Assembly: GCA_023653785.1 (NCBI GenBank)
Contig: JAMKCH010001624.1
Span: forward strand, 1 to 64,000
Length of the DNA: 64,000 bases
Direction: 5' to 3'
Source: Ophioderma brevispina
Taxonomy: Eukaryota; Echinodermata; Ophiuroidea; Amphilepidida; Ophiodermatidae
The position numbers were made by a program, and so were the translations under genes. Positions 1 through 10,419 of the stretch are shown in pieces. The stretch's first letter is position 1. Each line of letters opens with the position of its first letter. Below the pieces are notes generated by a model that was not told where the DNA came from, did no database searches, and was given only the letters and a program-made list of their open reading frames with translations.

Positions 1-167
1 TTGAACTACGTCATCGAGTGGCACCACTCTAAAGTTGAACTCAAGTCAACTCAATGCGATTTGCCGCTTTGGGAAAAGCGGCAGCCCGACCGGCAGGGAG
101 ATCGATTTATCGGCTTGACGCTTTGCCGCTTGGGTCACCGCTAGCGATTCTGACATATGATTGTGTA

Positions 168-324
168 GTGACGTAAATTGCATCATCAAGCGGCAATAGA
201 GCGGCATGACACTACGTAATGACCTTTATGACCTTAAAAGGTCCCGGGAAAAGGTCATTGCATACTGTCATGCCGCTTAGTTAGGTCCACCGCTTTGCCG
301 CTCTGATGATGCAATTTACGTCAC
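168..324. mobile_element. MITE-like hairpin element
   Basis: The left end reads GTGACGTAAATTGCATCATC and the right end is its reverse complement, giving terminal inverted repeats of about 28 bases. Further inward, GCGGCATGAC pairs with GTCATGCCGC and AATGACCTTT pairs with AAAGGTCATT, so nearly the whole 157 bases can fold on itself. There is no open frame. It abuts the first unit of the array that starts at 325. The family is not recognised. The flanking 1-167 holds only short GCCGCTT-type inverted motifs. Confidence 0.75.
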
Positions 325-1144
325 TCATTTAGTAGACATGAATACTTGAATCTCATTGGTTAACAGGCCAATTAATATATTTCCGTATTGCGTGGTAGAA
401 ATTTGCTAACCACGTAATATATCCCGTATTACGTGATGATTACACCATGTATTAGACCCCTACTTTACATACATTAAAATCTATGTATGTAATGATCATG
501 TGCATCTGTGGAAGAGACTGCTCTGCCAGCCCCCTCTGTGAAGCACAATCCAATATGGCCCTTTTTGCAACACACTGCTGTGTGTGATTGTGCTATGCAA
601 AACATATTGATACAGTAATTTATTCCTATGTTCTTCATGTATAAATAAATTTGGAAATTCCCCTGTGTTTTAGAGAAATGGTGGCTACTGCCAGGAAGTC
701 TTAAAAGAGGTGAGTTAAATGTTTCCTTAGTCTACAGTGCATGCAGTGCCAGTGGGCAGGCATACTCTGCAGAATTCAATTATACTGTGCATGCAGTGCC
801 TCTGACCAGCTGACAGTGATTAAAGACAGCTTGGTCTAGGACTGCCTTGTTAGGCATTGGGAAAGCTGGTCTACAAAATTATGTTGTTGTTGATTTGTAC
901 TTTGTAGGCCTCCATAGATACTAGAGATAGGCCTAGACTAGGCCAGAGGCCTGTGGTCATGGTGGTGTAGGCCTATAAAACTGCCCTAAGTATTGAACCT
1001 GTTTTTAATTTAGTTGGAAAGCCAAAACTAAAGTCTTAGTTAGTGCTTGGCCATGACATGATCTACCTCTGGCTGTGCTATTCCAGATTTAGATCTGATC
1101 TGCTTTAGGCTTTACCACTTCAATATTCATGACTACTAAATGAT
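325..1144 (+). repeat. Array unit, copy 1 (~820 bp, inverted ends)
   Basis: Starts TCATTTAGTAGACATGAATA and ends with the inverse, TTCATGACTACTAAATGA, so the unit has terminal inverted repeats of about 25 bases. The same internal sequence recurs at 1264-2745 and 2932-3911 in the same order and strand. There is no long open frame. It reads as a non-autonomous DNA element or large MITE. This is the shortest copy and probably closest to the intact form, because the other two carry extra inserted sequence. Confidence 0.7.
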
Positions 1145-1148
1145 AAAT

Positions 1149-1262
1149 TTGTTATCCCCCGTTTTGTTCTACGCAATACGGAAAATACCTATGGTTGGGT
1201 GCCGTTTCACATTTGGCATACGGCCTCATGTGATACTGCACCCAACCATAGGTATTTTTCCT
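1149..1262. repeat. Spacer hairpin 1 of the array
   Basis: An inverted repeat between array units 1 and 2. The left arm carries ACGCAATACGGAAAATACCT then ATGGTTGGGTGC; the right arm carries GCACCCAACCATAGGTAT. The loop is short and contains CACAT/ATGTG. It recurs, with changed arms that still pair, at 2751-2893 and 3919-4040. Confidence 0.75.
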
Positions 1263-1263
1263 T

Positions 1264-2745
1264 ATCATTTAGTAGACATGAGTGGTGAATGCTGATTGGT
1301 TAATGCCCCAATTAATATTTTCCCATATTACCAGAGTAATTTTTCATTACTCACTGGATATGAGCCCGTATTACGTAATGCTTACACCAATATCAAGTCC
1401 CTACTTTTACATGCATTAAAATTAAATGATCTTGCGCATCTGTGGAAGAGACTGTTTTAGTCCAGCTCCCTCTGAGCACAATCCAATATGGCCTTGTTTA
1501 TTGAACACATTGGTATGACTGATGCTGGCAAAACCAAACAAATATTGCTACTTGATACATTTTCCCTATGTTGTTCTCTACAAATAACATTTTTAAAAGT
1601 TCCCCTGTGTGTTTTGGAGGACTAGTGACCTATGTGATGTCTATCAGAGAGGTATTAAGTTAGGGATTTTTCCTTAGCTACAGTGCCATGCTACCCTGCA
1701 GAATTCAACTCTCACTCACTGACTGTGCATAGGCAAGACTGCTAAATCACTGTGGCCATGGCATCTTGGTCTATGACTGCCTTTGTTGGAATTGGGGGAG
1801 AAAATGTGTGTGTATCAGGACAATGATGACTGAGTTTATGTTAGTCAGTATATCCAACTTTTTGATTTACATTGTAGGCTTAGCCTTCCATGTACAACCA
1901 ATTTCTTCATCATGGTAGTTACCACACAGCTACCACCGAATAGACATGGATTACCTACACACTAGACGTACACTCGCGGCCAGGCTTCCGTGTATTTTTG
2001 CCGCATATAGGCGGGATGTTGGGTACACACAGATGCTGTCTGCACAGTCGTGGAGTAGCTACGTGGTTACACCGGATCTCAGCGCGCGCAGTATTTCTCA
2101 TGGGGGCCAATTTTGTTTTTTTAATAGTTTTGGGCATATATTTGCCTTTTTTATTACAGGGGGGACTATGGGGTTTTGCTGATGCCCGATTGAATTCGTA
2201 CTGATTGTTCCTAAAAAAAACGTTCAACAAAATGCTCAAACGAAGCCCGAGTGTATAGCGCCCTCATTTCATGAAGTTGTCATCCACTCTCAAAATGGCG
2301 TCGTGGTAACTGCGGGGTAGCTACTTGGTAGCTGCGTGTCTACTCCGGTACTGTTTACTCAACATCCACCTTCTCTCCACCTAGTGGGCAACTACAGGGT
2401 AGTCATTGGGGTAGGTACAGCAGAGTAGCCACATTACTGTTTACCTAATAACTGTGTACTTTGTAAGCCCTAGCTTGCAGCTACCGCCTCGGAATTAGCC
2501 CAGTGTGTACTGTGCAGTAGCTGTCGCGGTAGACATGGTGTAGCTGCCGTATAGGCTACCACATGAGTAAGAATCCGGCCGTGTAGGCCTCAAGAAACAG
2601 ACCTATAGGGTGGCCTACTGACAGTGAGTACTGAGCTTTCTGGATTCTGTACTTGACTGTAGTAGTGAGTGTGGCTGTGCTAATCCAGATTTAAATAAAA
2701 TTTAATCTATTTTAGGCTTACCACTTCAAATGTCTACTAAATGAT
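1264..2745 (+). repeat. Array unit, copy 2, with ~0.6 kb insertion
   Basis: Begins ATCATTTAGTAGACATGAG and ends ATGTCTACTAAATGAT. It matches copy 1 from its start to about 1880. Roughly 1900-2570 is then filled by unrelated sequence rich in GTAGCTAC-type motifs, after which the common 3' part resumes (CCAGATTTA, then TTTTAGGCTTACCACTTC). The small open frames near 1950-2240 lie in the inserted stretch, show no known domain and are not called as genes. Confidence 0.65.
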
Positions 2746-2750
2746 AAATT

Positions 2751-2893
2751 TGTTACCCCCCGTTTGTTCTCACGCAATACGGAAAAATATCTATGGTTTG
2801 TTTCCAATATCACATTCGGCTGTCGCCTCATGTGATATTGGAAACAAACCATAGATATTTTTCTGTATTGCGTGAACAAACAGGGGATAACTA
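2751..2893. repeat. Spacer hairpin 2 of the array
   Basis: The best hairpin of the three, with arms of about 60 bases around a loop near 2816-2828. The left arm includes AATATCTATGGTTTGTTTCC and the right arm GGAAACAAACCATAGATATT. The middle of the arm differs from hairpins 1 and 3 (GTTTGTTTCC instead of GTTGGGTGC), yet both arms changed together. A partial repeat of the right end (TTGCGTGAACAAACAGGGGA) follows at about 2900-2920. Confidence 0.8.
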
Positions 2894-2931
2894 ATATTAT
2901 TGCGTGAACAAACAGGGGATGACTAATAATT

Positions 2932-3911
2932 ATCATTTAGTAGACATGAATACTTGAATCTCATAGGTTAACAGGCCAATTAATATATTTCCGTGTTACG
3001 TGGTAGGAATTTGCTAACCACGTAATATATCCCGTATTAACGGGATGATTACACCAAGTATTAGACCCCTACTTTACATACATTAAAATCTATGTGTGTA
3101 ATGATCTTGTGCATCTGTGAAAGAGACTGCTCTGCCAGCCCCCTCTGAGAAGCACAATCCAAAACATGGCCCTTTTTGCACCACACTGCTGTGTGTGATT
3201 GTGCAATGCAAAATATACAGTAATTTATTCCTATCTATGTTCTTCATGTCTAAATAAATTGGGAAATTCCCCTGTGTTTTAGAGAAATGGTGGCTACTGC
3301 CAGGAAGTCTTTCAAAGAGGTGAGTTAAAGTTTTCCCCAGTCTACAGTGCAGTGGTTAGGCATACTCTGCAGAATTCAACTACTGTGCAGTGCACTGCCT
3401 AGCCCTAGTCTGATATAAAATTGGATAGATTAAGCCCAAATTAATTGGTCAAGCTATGAGTTGCAAAAATATTGGGCGAGACGCAGTCGAGCCCAATATT
3501 TTAAAACTCATAGCGAGACCAATTAATATTGGGCGTAAATCATCCAATTTTATCATTATCATGTTTTGGATCCGATATTTTCCCACACTTGGACTCCTCA
3601 AAACATGATAATGGACTATACTGAATCACTGTGCCAGTCTGAGACTGTAGACATGACAGCTTGATCTTGGACTGTTGTTGTTGATTTGTACTTTGTAGAC
3701 CTCCATAGATACTAGAGATAGGCCTAGACTAGGCCAGGGGCTCATGGTCTAGGCCTACTAAACTTGTTTTTAATTTGTTTGGACCAAATTCACCAAAAGT
3801 GCTTGGCCATGATATTCTGACTCTGTCTGTGGCTCTGGGCTCTTGCTGTGCTATTCCAGATTTAGATCTGAGTTCAGGCTTACCACTTCAATATTCATGC
3901 CTACTAATGAT
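2932..3911 (+). repeat. Array unit, copy 3, with nested hairpin MITE
   Basis: Starts ATCATTTAGTAGACATGAAT and ends ATTCATGCCTACTAATGAT. It is collinear with copy 1 from its start to about 3400 and again from about 3680 (CTTTGTAGACCTCCATAGAT). The interruption at about 3410-3620 is a separate hairpin element plus flanking sequence (see 3415-3553). No coding potential was seen. Confidence 0.7.
3415..3553. mobile_element. Hairpin MITE nested in array copy 3
   Basis: ATAAAATTGGAT at the left and ATCCAATTTTAT at the right, with pairing continuing inward (ATTAATTGGTC / GACCAATTAAT; AATATTGGGC / GCCCAATATT) to a loop of about 13 bases. The outer ~60 bases at its right edge reappear inverted at 13474-13533, which suggests a family with conserved termini. 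No open frame. Confidence 0.75.
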
Positions 3912-3918
3912 AAATTTG

Positions 3919-4040
3919 TTATCCCGTTTGTTCTACGCAATACGGAAAATACCTATGGTTGGGTGCCGTATCACATGAGGCCGTATAACGGCACCCAACC
4001 ATAGGTATTTTTTCGTATTGCGTGAACAAACGGGATGACT
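3919..4040. repeat. Spacer hairpin 3 of the array
   Basis: Third hairpin: GTTATCCCGTTTGTTCTACG through ACCTATGGTTGGGTGCCG, then a short loop, then CGGCACCCAACCATAGGTAT through CGTGAACAAACGGGATGAC. It closes the array on the right. The next 120 bases are unassigned before the element at 4163. Confidence 0.75.
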
Positions 4041-4162
4041 AATATTACAGCCTTTGAGGGCCTGCTACTGGTTTATGACCCTTATTTGCGCATGACATCT
4101 TAAGATCCCCAAATTATTTCGGATGATGGGACCCCTTTGTGAAGGAAATGACAGTCCCTAAA

Positions 4163-6234
4163 TACCGTATTGTTCCTAATAAACACCCCGGGGGCGGTGC
4201 AATTTTCAAAAGTGGGGGCGTTTATTACAGTCAAAATGGAAACTTAGAAATCCCCGCAAAAATCACCTTACCCAGTTTATAAAAGGGTGTTCAGTGCGCG
4301 CGCCTGGGGATTTCAACTCAGGGCAACATGTGGGTCCAAGTTTTGATGTGCCGTGAAGCAGAAAGCATTGATGACAACAGCGATTATGATATGGATTACG
4401 ACAGACCCGGCCATTAAATCATGTAATTTAGGTAAGGCCCGTTTCACAGTAATTGCCAACTTTTTGAATTTTCACTTAAAACCTATAGGATTTTTTACAG
4501 GAAAGTGATACAGAGTCACTTTTTGTGTTTTTTCTTAGATCTCTACATACCTAAACCAACTTATTGGTGCTTGTATTTCATGAGACGGCCCACCCAAATG
4601 GTCAAAATTTGACTGATATGGCGTCAACCAAAAATACATGCCCTTTTGTTTTCAGCTGCCATATTAGCTATGTAGAACCTGTCAATTTTTACTTTTGAGT
4701 TCTTTTAGGCAACTAGTGACACTTTATTACCATGTTAAAATAAGGTGTAGCAGAGTGCTCAAAAAACTTGTATGGAGCAAAATCAAAATTGAGTGTTGGA
4801 CTTGACATTTTCCCCGTTCACATTGAATACCATTTTTTTTCAATTATCACTGACCCCTGTGGTGGATTCTTTGGGCATTTTATGTATCATTTACACAGAC
4901 AATCCCTCATGATAATGCCCACACAAAAGTATATACTGACTGTCTTGAATTAATTCAGATATGGTTACATTTTGAATCTTGTCCGATTTTTCCGTTCACT
5001 AATTTGTCACGTCCAACACGTTGTGCAGAACCATGGTATCTTTATGAATAGTTTCTATGTTTGTGTTATACTTTTTCTCTAGAGCATTTTCACTGTACTA
5101 GTAAATTGTACTAAAAGTTTTGACACCATGAAAATGGCTTTGGCTCTATCAACATGAAATTTTCCGTTCCAAACCAGTCACGTCCACACATTTGGTCACG
5201 GTCCCAAACACACTCAATTTGCATATCATCTTTAACTTATAGTATATTTCTAGTTGTTTCATAGGTCGATCAGTTTTGGTAATTTCGAAAAATTGGCCGC
5301 CGTCACATTTTCAATTTGTCCCGTCCAATGCAAGCTTCAATCAAGCAACCATGCAATCTAACAGCTTTGAATTTAAGGGCATGAGGAGAAACCAAGAGCA
5401 TTCACTAGGGGGGAAATTAGTAAGTGTTTCATCTTTATAGAAGCTTAAATAAGTTTTTGATGTTCATAAATGTTCTATAAGATAAGATTTTAAATCAAAA
5501 TTCCGTTCACATATGTCACGTCCAACCTTTGGAACCTAAGCTAATTATCTGCTAACTCATTGGGTGAGATTTGCTTGCATTCAAGTACAAATGTTCTCCA
5601 GGCTCCTGCAAATGGGATGAGGGTGGTAGGGGTAAGAGGGAAAAGAATGGTGAGAGAGAGGGGCGAGTGACGGGTAATGCGGAGGGTTCTCCGGCTAGAA
5701 CTAATCAATTCATGAAAAATCACTCTGCTCTGTTACTGTTTTTTATTTTATAAATAAAAACTTTTTTTATGTCAATAACCGTTTTTGATAAAATAGAAGC
5801 AAAAGTCAAGAAATGTCAAAATTTAAGCGTCAATGTTCATATTTCAGCTGGTATTTGCCTGAAGGTGCATACTTTAGCATCTATGATGAAGACAAGTCTA
5901 TTTCTTTTGGCAATTAATCTAAATTTCCCATTAAGACTATTTGCATTTTTACAAAATGGCTCAATTTCAAACTCTTGATTAAAAAAAGTATAAGGAGAAT
6001 AAGAATCAGTGTGGCTTTCTATTTTTTCCTTAAAATTTATAGTCTTATAACACATTAGAAAACAATACAAAGCTTGACCCTGAGTTTAAAAAAATGACCC
6101 CCCAGTTTGACAAAAAAAATTGGCATTACCTGTGAAACGGGCCGTAAGCCAACCATTTTCTTTGAATGTTTTATCTAAAAATCGTAGGGGGGCGTTTATT
6201 AGAGTCAGGGGCGTTTATTGGGAACAACACTGTA
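4163..6234. mobile_element. TA-flanked element with TACCGTATTGTTCC ends
   Basis: The left end TACCGTATTGTTCCTAATAA and the right end GGGCGTTTATTGGGAACAAC are inverted copies, both adjoining a run of AATAAACGCCCC-type sequence. Pairing resumes inside: AAGGCCCGTTTCACAG at 4434 against CTGTGAAACGGGCC at 6131. The ~1.7 kb interior has no transposase-like frame, so this is a non-autonomous or decayed element. The interior carries a spaced motif, TTTTCCGTT followed by GTCACGTCC, near 4988, 5161 and 5501, with a weaker version near 5300. Related ends occur at 50300 and 55050. Confidence 0.65.
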
Positions 6235-6370
6235 CTCTTGGCAGTATTTGAGTTTGCGTGTGAATGCGTAATATTAAACCTGAAATTGTGAGCTTCTCTC
6301 TCCACCATTACCTTGTGGATTTCTGCCTCCTGCAGGTACAAGTCCAGGTGCTTAACCCTTAAAGCAAAAT

Positions 6371-6930
6371 TACACATTTGTTTGAAGAGCGCCCCAATTT
6401 TTCTTTTTTTAAAAAATTGGAGATTTTTACACGGTTTGCAGTGGTAACTGGCTAGTAACTATACCTGTGAATGGTTAAGCTCAAAATGTCTGTTGTTCAC
6501 AAATGAAAGGATTTTGTATAGAATTTTAAAATTGGGATCCCGATAATAATTCCAACAACGGCTGCTGAAAATGGCCTTCCATGTTAAAAATAGGATCCGG
6601 AAAATAGAGTCGCTGTATGTTCTACGGTCAAATTTCCTCCCTTAGCTGTTATTAATTAGTTCGGCAGGTCAATTAGAGTTTTATAATTCTTGAGTTGTCA
6701 ACTATTTCACCTGTACGGGACATAAACGTAGCATTTCAGCTCTGCCGTTAAGTCCAACTGGGATCCCAATCTAATTACAAAATCGTTTTATTTTATGATA
6801 AGCATACATTTTTGAATTCAATACGTCGGGGTTAGTGAATTTACCCCGCTGCAAAAATCAAGGCTTTAAAGGTCCCATGAAATTCAAATTTTGGAAAATT
6901 GGGGGCCGCTCTTCGAAAAAAATGTGCCAT
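6371..6930. mobile_element. TIR element, GAGCGCCCCAATTTT family, copy 1
   Basis: ACACATTTGTTTGAAGAGCG at the left is answered by CGCTCTTCGAAAAAAATGTG at the right. The interior is collinear with 15953-16492 (GGAGATTTTTACACGGT, CTATACCTGT, GAAATGGCCTTCCA-like, CCATAAACGTA-like, TGGGATCCC). About 550 bases with no coding frame, so a non-autonomous DNA element. Confidence 0.75.
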
Positions 6931-8243
6931 TCAGGGGGGCCGGCCAGATGGCGTCGTTTTTTTGCCGTTCCCATAGTTTAAGCACGTATCAACTAAAAAT
7001 TGAAAATTCTAAAGTCGTAAATATGTTTGAGTATCAATATTTTTCCCACTCAAATCCTGGAGTTTGAAAACAACTCCAGTCTAATCTTTTTTTTGGTATG
7101 AATAACGGTACAACCGGATCCATTTGGACAGAGGCTCGCTTCAGGTCTCTTGACTCATGTTAAACAACCGCAGGGTCACCGTTCTTTATGAGCTGCGGAC
7201 ATGTTACCAAGGCCCCGGTCCCGAGTAGCCCCCAGGTAGCCTATGCACAACCGTAGAATGATTCGTTGACCTGCATGTAGCAACTAGCAATCCTCTCATG
7301 TGCGGTCTTAAAAACGTATTTGATGATAGTTTTGCAGCACAAATTATGCACCACCGACTAAAGGCACGGCAATTTAAACGGTCCGCGGCTCCGTACGGAA
7401 TTCCCACTCGCCACCTCACTGATCTATTTATAAACGCGCACAGTGAATTCACTGTTCAGGCTCGTCCAATTGACTCGTGCGCAGTTTTGCGCATGAATTA
7501 AGCTTGCCGCCAACCCGGGCCTGGGCCATTATTATTTGCTTTGAATGCGAGAGAATCGAAAAATGTGGAAGATGCATTGTTTTTAAACTTATAAATCAGG
7601 GATAAGTGTGTAACAATCTATAACTGCTTTATGTAGAAACAAAGCACCCAATAGTGAAAAAAAATGTGAGTAGTTGAAGAAATTGTCATACCGTCTCCTG
7701 CAAAATAACAGACAGATCAGCGAATGGGGGGTCTCAACATCTACACTATAACCAAGCTGGATTGTGGTTTACACCATACAGAATAAACAAAGATCAATAA
7801 TGTTGTGTTTGAGTTCCAAACTGGGTTCACATGGGGCACAATACATGTGAAAATCTTGGTATTCCCGGAAAGGCTTTTTCCATCTTCAGGTCAGAATTTT
7901 GATACGCACTGTACATAGAAATTAAAGAATAGATAAAAAGTACTGCTTGTCTTTAAATACAAACACGATTTGCAGGTTATGTTCGCATTTCCATGCCAGT
8001 ACCAAAATATAAAAAAATGGATTTGATGATTTTTGTCGATGGTTTCGATTAGTAGATCGCTCTAATCCTTAAGGCTGATGGCCTTTCTGGTTTCTTCAAG
8101 GTAGGTTGTGCAGGCAAGAGAGGTGTTAAATATCTACCTGGGGCAGTCTATTTATGGCCCTGAGCTGAGGCAGACATGGCAAAAGGTTTGAGTGATTTTA
8201 ATTACTCCCCGCCTAAAAAATTGAACGATATAAATTATGTTTC
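6931..8243. other. Unassigned AT-rich stretch
   Basis: No gene, recognised repeat or RNA was seen. A moderately GC-rich patch at about 7195-7520 has overlapping short open frames on both strands, but they show no domain, start context or splice structure that would support a gene. Confidence 0.5.
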
Positions 8244-8459
8244 CAGTGGCGTAACCAGACCTTTAAAATGGGGGGGGGAAGGGGGGGGGGGGGCTGACGG
8301 GGGTGCCAAGACTTTTTTTTGAGGTGGGCAAATTTGGGTCCTGTCCATCCTAAACAACTGTACAAACGGTCAAGTTGTCATAGGGGGGGCGCAGGGGGGG
8401 CAAGGGTTTTGTTTGGGGTGGCTGGCTCGCCCCCTTCCCCCCCCGCGGTTACGCCACTG
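8244..8459. mobile_element. MITE with CAGTGGCGTAACC ends
   Basis: The left end CAGTGGCGTAACC and the right end GGTTACGCCACTG are inverted. The interior is unusually rich in G runs (for example around 8270-8295 and 8381-8400) and also has C runs near the right end. Short elements with this type of end are common in animal genomes. The superfamily cannot be settled from 216 bases. No clear target-site duplication was seen. Confidence 0.75.
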
Positions 8460-8778
8460 ACTGTATTAAAAAAGGTATGTAGTATGTAGGTGAAGTTATA
8501 ATAATAATGCAGAGCGTTGTTCGCAGTAATGTGTTTTGCTTATTGACCTGTGTTCGTAATGCCATTGATAACGAAGCATGATGTGGAAGTTTGAGAGATT
8601 TATCCAGCTTGGCTTGGCGCGTTCATATGAAAGCAAGTTTGGGCACGGTTTGATTGCTAAAAAAAAACATTTCAACATCGTTTCGGATTTTTTAGGCGGG
8701 ATATATGTTTACAGGGACTCCTGAAACAATAATTCTTCTTAGTGTTCAAATGGGGCCTTAAGGAGAGTGGGCCAAGAA

Positions 8779-10419
8779 GATTGTACAGGGGTCAATTTTT
8801 TAAATTATCCAACCATTTGAAAAGTATCACCTATAAAACCATAAGGATTTAGAAAAGGTATCGTTTGTACTAACCTACGCCAAAAAAATAAAGTTTTCAA
8901 AGCATTTTGACAGTCAAACTAGTCCATTATTTGATCCTTGAACTCTCCCTAATTGAACCATTTTTTCATAGCAACTTCACAAATTGAGACCCCTGTACAA
9001 CTGAAATTGACCCGTTTTTTGATTTTTGCTGTTTTTAAGCCTATAACTCTCAACTTAGGCTGTAGATATACAAACTATACCTTTTCTGAATTTTTATGTA
9101 GACACAGAATGTGGTACTATGCTGCAAGCATCAGGTGAAAAATGGCTTAGATCTCTAACCAACCAGGGCCGGAATAATAACATTTGCAATACTACCTAAA
9201 CTTGATCATCACTGGGTTTGTGTATTCACTGAAAAATTTTGATATACAAAATTTAAAGTGATGCAATTTGCATAAAACCAACATTTTCACATGGCAGCCC
9301 ATTTTAAAGGTAATAGCACATTATGGGCGACTTAGTGTCAAAAGAATCTTGTCTGTGTCAAGAGGTTCAATCTATAATTGCCGGAGTCATGGAAATTTAT
9401 ATAAAAACTATTGTTTCAAGGACCAACATCTCATCTGAGAATGGTAAGACAATAATTTTTTGGTGTCAAAATGAGTGTTTTCCGGGTCAGGAGATCAACA
9501 AACTATTCTCAACTGTAAGAGAATATAATCGTGATGTTTTCTGTGGCATTATGTCTGCTGTTTTCCAGATAGCCCAATATTTTAGAGTACCCAAGATGTT
9601 AAGGTCTGTTCATATTCCACTGCACGTCATTGAACATTGCAGTAAATTTTACTGCAATGTTACATTACTTCCGCTGCACTCCTAATTCGATTTGCTGCAG
9701 TCAACTCATGTCACAGGTTTGCAGTACGTTGCAGTAGTCCTAAACTTTGCTACGCATTCAAGAAATTGGCATACTGCACCACTAACTGCACCTCCACTGG
9801 AGGATCTTGCTTGCATCGCCAGTTTAAAATAATTTTTACCTTGGTTGGCAGTACTGGGCCTTGCGTGCAATACTGCTTCCCTGGCAGTGAATTGCAGTGA
9901 AAAAAAAAAAAATGACCGATTTTTGGTAGGCTGCATTGCAGCACCCCGCACTGCAAATGCAGTTAAGTATGAACGACCTTTATACTGCAATGTCAGCATA
10001 ATAAAGTATTCTTAAATACTGTAAAATGTAAGCAATTTGGGTATTGGCTGATGCCCGGGTTTTAATCGTTAATTGAACCCAAGTAGTACGCGCTGCGTAT
10101 TGGTGTTTTTTAAGGTGAAGCGCTCGCTCATACTGGCCGTTTGGCTATTTCGCGCGCGCTGCCAAACGTGCGTCTCGTCGGTTGATCGTTGCGTTCAACG
10201 GTTGTTTCGATTGTTGGCACTGGTGTGGCGCCTTGCTTGTTGTATTTAGAATAAACCGTAAAGCATCGCGAAATTGGGTTACTGATGACCTAACGATAAA
10301 CTGTTTAAGACGAGAATAAAGGTATGATTTTGGGACCGGTACTCTCTTTAACGACGAATTGAACCCGGCGACCCATTATTTTTGCCTCTGGCCTTGTTCT
10401 TTTTCTTCCACGCAAAAAT
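8779..10419 (+). repeat. Tandem duplication, unit 1 (~1.64 kb)
   Basis: Opens TTGTACAGGGGTCAA and runs through ACCATAAGGATTTAGAAAA, a nested MITE (9601-9981), AAGTAGTACGCGCTGCGTAT and TGCCTCTGGCCTTGTTC before the same opening recurs at 10419. Its first ~350 bases are themselves an imperfect inverted repeat (TTGTACAGGGGTC against GACCCCTGTACAA). The 120-residue open frame at 9323-9685 runs into the MITE and is broken in unit 2, so it is not called as a gene. Confidence 0.8.
9601..9981. mobile_element. MITE with AAGGTCTGTTCATA ends (in unit 1)
   Basis: The left end AAGGTCTGTTCATATTCCAC and the right end GAAGTATGAACGACCTTT-like are inverted (local right end AAGTATGAACGACCTT). The interior is dense in GCAGT/ACTGC motifs, as is usual for subterminal transposase-binding repeats. 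It is the same insertion as 11246-11596 at the equivalent place in unit 2. The class is probably a hAT-type MITE, but no clear 8-base target duplication was seen. Confidence 0.7.

Noticed and set aside
9323..9685. 120-residue open frame on the plus strand
   Set aside because: Its last third is MITE sequence, and the equivalent region of the tandem copy (about 10955-11330) is shifted out of frame by small indels. No domain.
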